NCBI GenBank assembly: GCA_009845645.1
Contig: VXZF01000595.1
Coordinates: 1 to 6,884 of the forward strand
DNA from: Gemmatimonadota bacterium
Lineage (GTDB): Bacteria; Latescibacterota; UBA2968; UBA8231
Reading direction: 5' to 3'
Length of the DNA stretch: 6,884 nt
Shown here: positions 6,654 to 6,884 of the stretch, piece by piece
How positions within the stretch are numbered: the stretch's first letter is position 1
Layout: each line of letters starts with the position of its first letter
Notes under the pieces: generated by a model
Database searches by the model: none
Seen by the model: the letters and a program-made list of their open reading frames with translations, nothing else
What the model was told of the DNA's origin: nothing
Made by a program: the position numbers and the translations under genes

Positions 6654-6884
6654 TTATCCATTCCGCCCCAAGCGCACGTCCTCTGCCGCTAGCCACTCGG
6701 CGTATGGACGAGGCATGGGATCGGGTGGAGGCAGGCCGTTTTCGCGCCGCCAGCGCAGGAGGGGATGGGCGCGATCCTGCTGGGGTAAATCTACTCGTTT
6801 GCCGTACGCGGCAGATTCGAAGATGCCCATCATGATTTCCACGATGTGATGGCCGGCTTGGCCGCTGCATTCGTGCTCGCGGCC
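6654..6884 (-). CDS. Gfo/Idh/MocA family oxidoreductase, C-terminal end only
   Basis: Only the last 76 residues are inside the window; the frame is open to the right edge and the N-terminal NAD(P)-binding domain lies outside. The visible part contains HHIVEIMMGIFESAAYGKRVD (positions 12-32 of the fragment), then LPQQD. This is the characteristic final helix and strand of Gfo/Idh/MocA enzymes, where a pattern like IxESAxxGxxVxLP is common. A tail of about 35 residues with several prolines (PPPDPMPRPYAEW) follows and ends at TAA. It differs from the tail of the Gfo/Idh protein on the plus strand, so the two belong to different subfamilies. It lies upstream of the variant PhyH gene in the same direction and is probably co-transcribed with it. 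The assignment rests on a short segment but the motif is distinctive. Confidence 0.8.
   Translation of the reverse strand, partial: GREHECSGQAGHHIVEIMMGIFESAAYGKRVDLPQQDRAHPLLRWRRENGLPPPDPMPRPYAEWLAAEDVRLGRNG

Noticed and set aside
1..6884. tRNA or rRNA genes, CRISPR repeats, insertion-sequence ends, phage or defence genes
   Set aside because: Looked for on both strands; no repeat arrays, transposase motifs or RNA signatures were seen, and nearly all bases are accounted for by the seven genes.

Overview
This 6.9 kb window is GC-rich bacterial DNA, densely coded: six protein genes run almost end to end, with a seventh cut by the right edge. No RNA genes, insertion sequences, CRISPR arrays or phage genes are visible, and no gene-free stretch exceeds about 70 bases. 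The gene mix is Gfo/Idh/MocA oxidoreductases, phytanoyl-CoA dioxygenase (PhyH)-like proteins and a membrane-anchored PQQ-type beta-propeller. It recalls genomes of Planctomycetota, Poribacteria, Latescibacterota and similar environmental lineages rich in these families. That placement is inference from family content; no marker gene is present to fix it.

Left block (2-4837, + strand): four genes in one tight array. An ABC-F translation-factor ATPase of YbiT type, missing its first residues at the window edge, overlaps a RidA-like gene by ATGA. The RidA-like gene overlaps a Gfo/Idh/MocA oxidoreductase by GTGA. Five bases later comes a protein with three N-terminal membrane helices and a PQQ-like propeller. 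The spacing implies one transcript with translational coupling. The functions do not form a known pathway: ribosome rescue, a small Rid-fold protein, a sugar-type NAD(P) oxidoreductase and a surface or periplasmic propeller.

Middle (4838-4906): a 69-base gap with a 6-bp hairpin and a strong Shine-Dalgarno sequence. It leads into a PhyH-family Fe(II)/2-oxoglutarate oxygenase with a complete metal and co-substrate site.

Right block (5787-6884, - strand): a second PhyH-like protein, convergent with the first and only 10 bases from it. Upstream of it on the same strand is the C-terminal end of a second Gfo/Idh/MocA oxidoreductase. The second PhyH protein keeps both iron-binding histidines and the 2-oxoglutarate arginine, but has Thr where the HxD aspartate should be. 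This is the most interesting single observation here.

Gfo/Idh plus PhyH genes probably serve oxidation of sugars, cyclitols or other small organic molecules, but the substrates cannot be read from the sequence. I do not see a convincing new multi-gene system such as defence, secretion or a mobile element.
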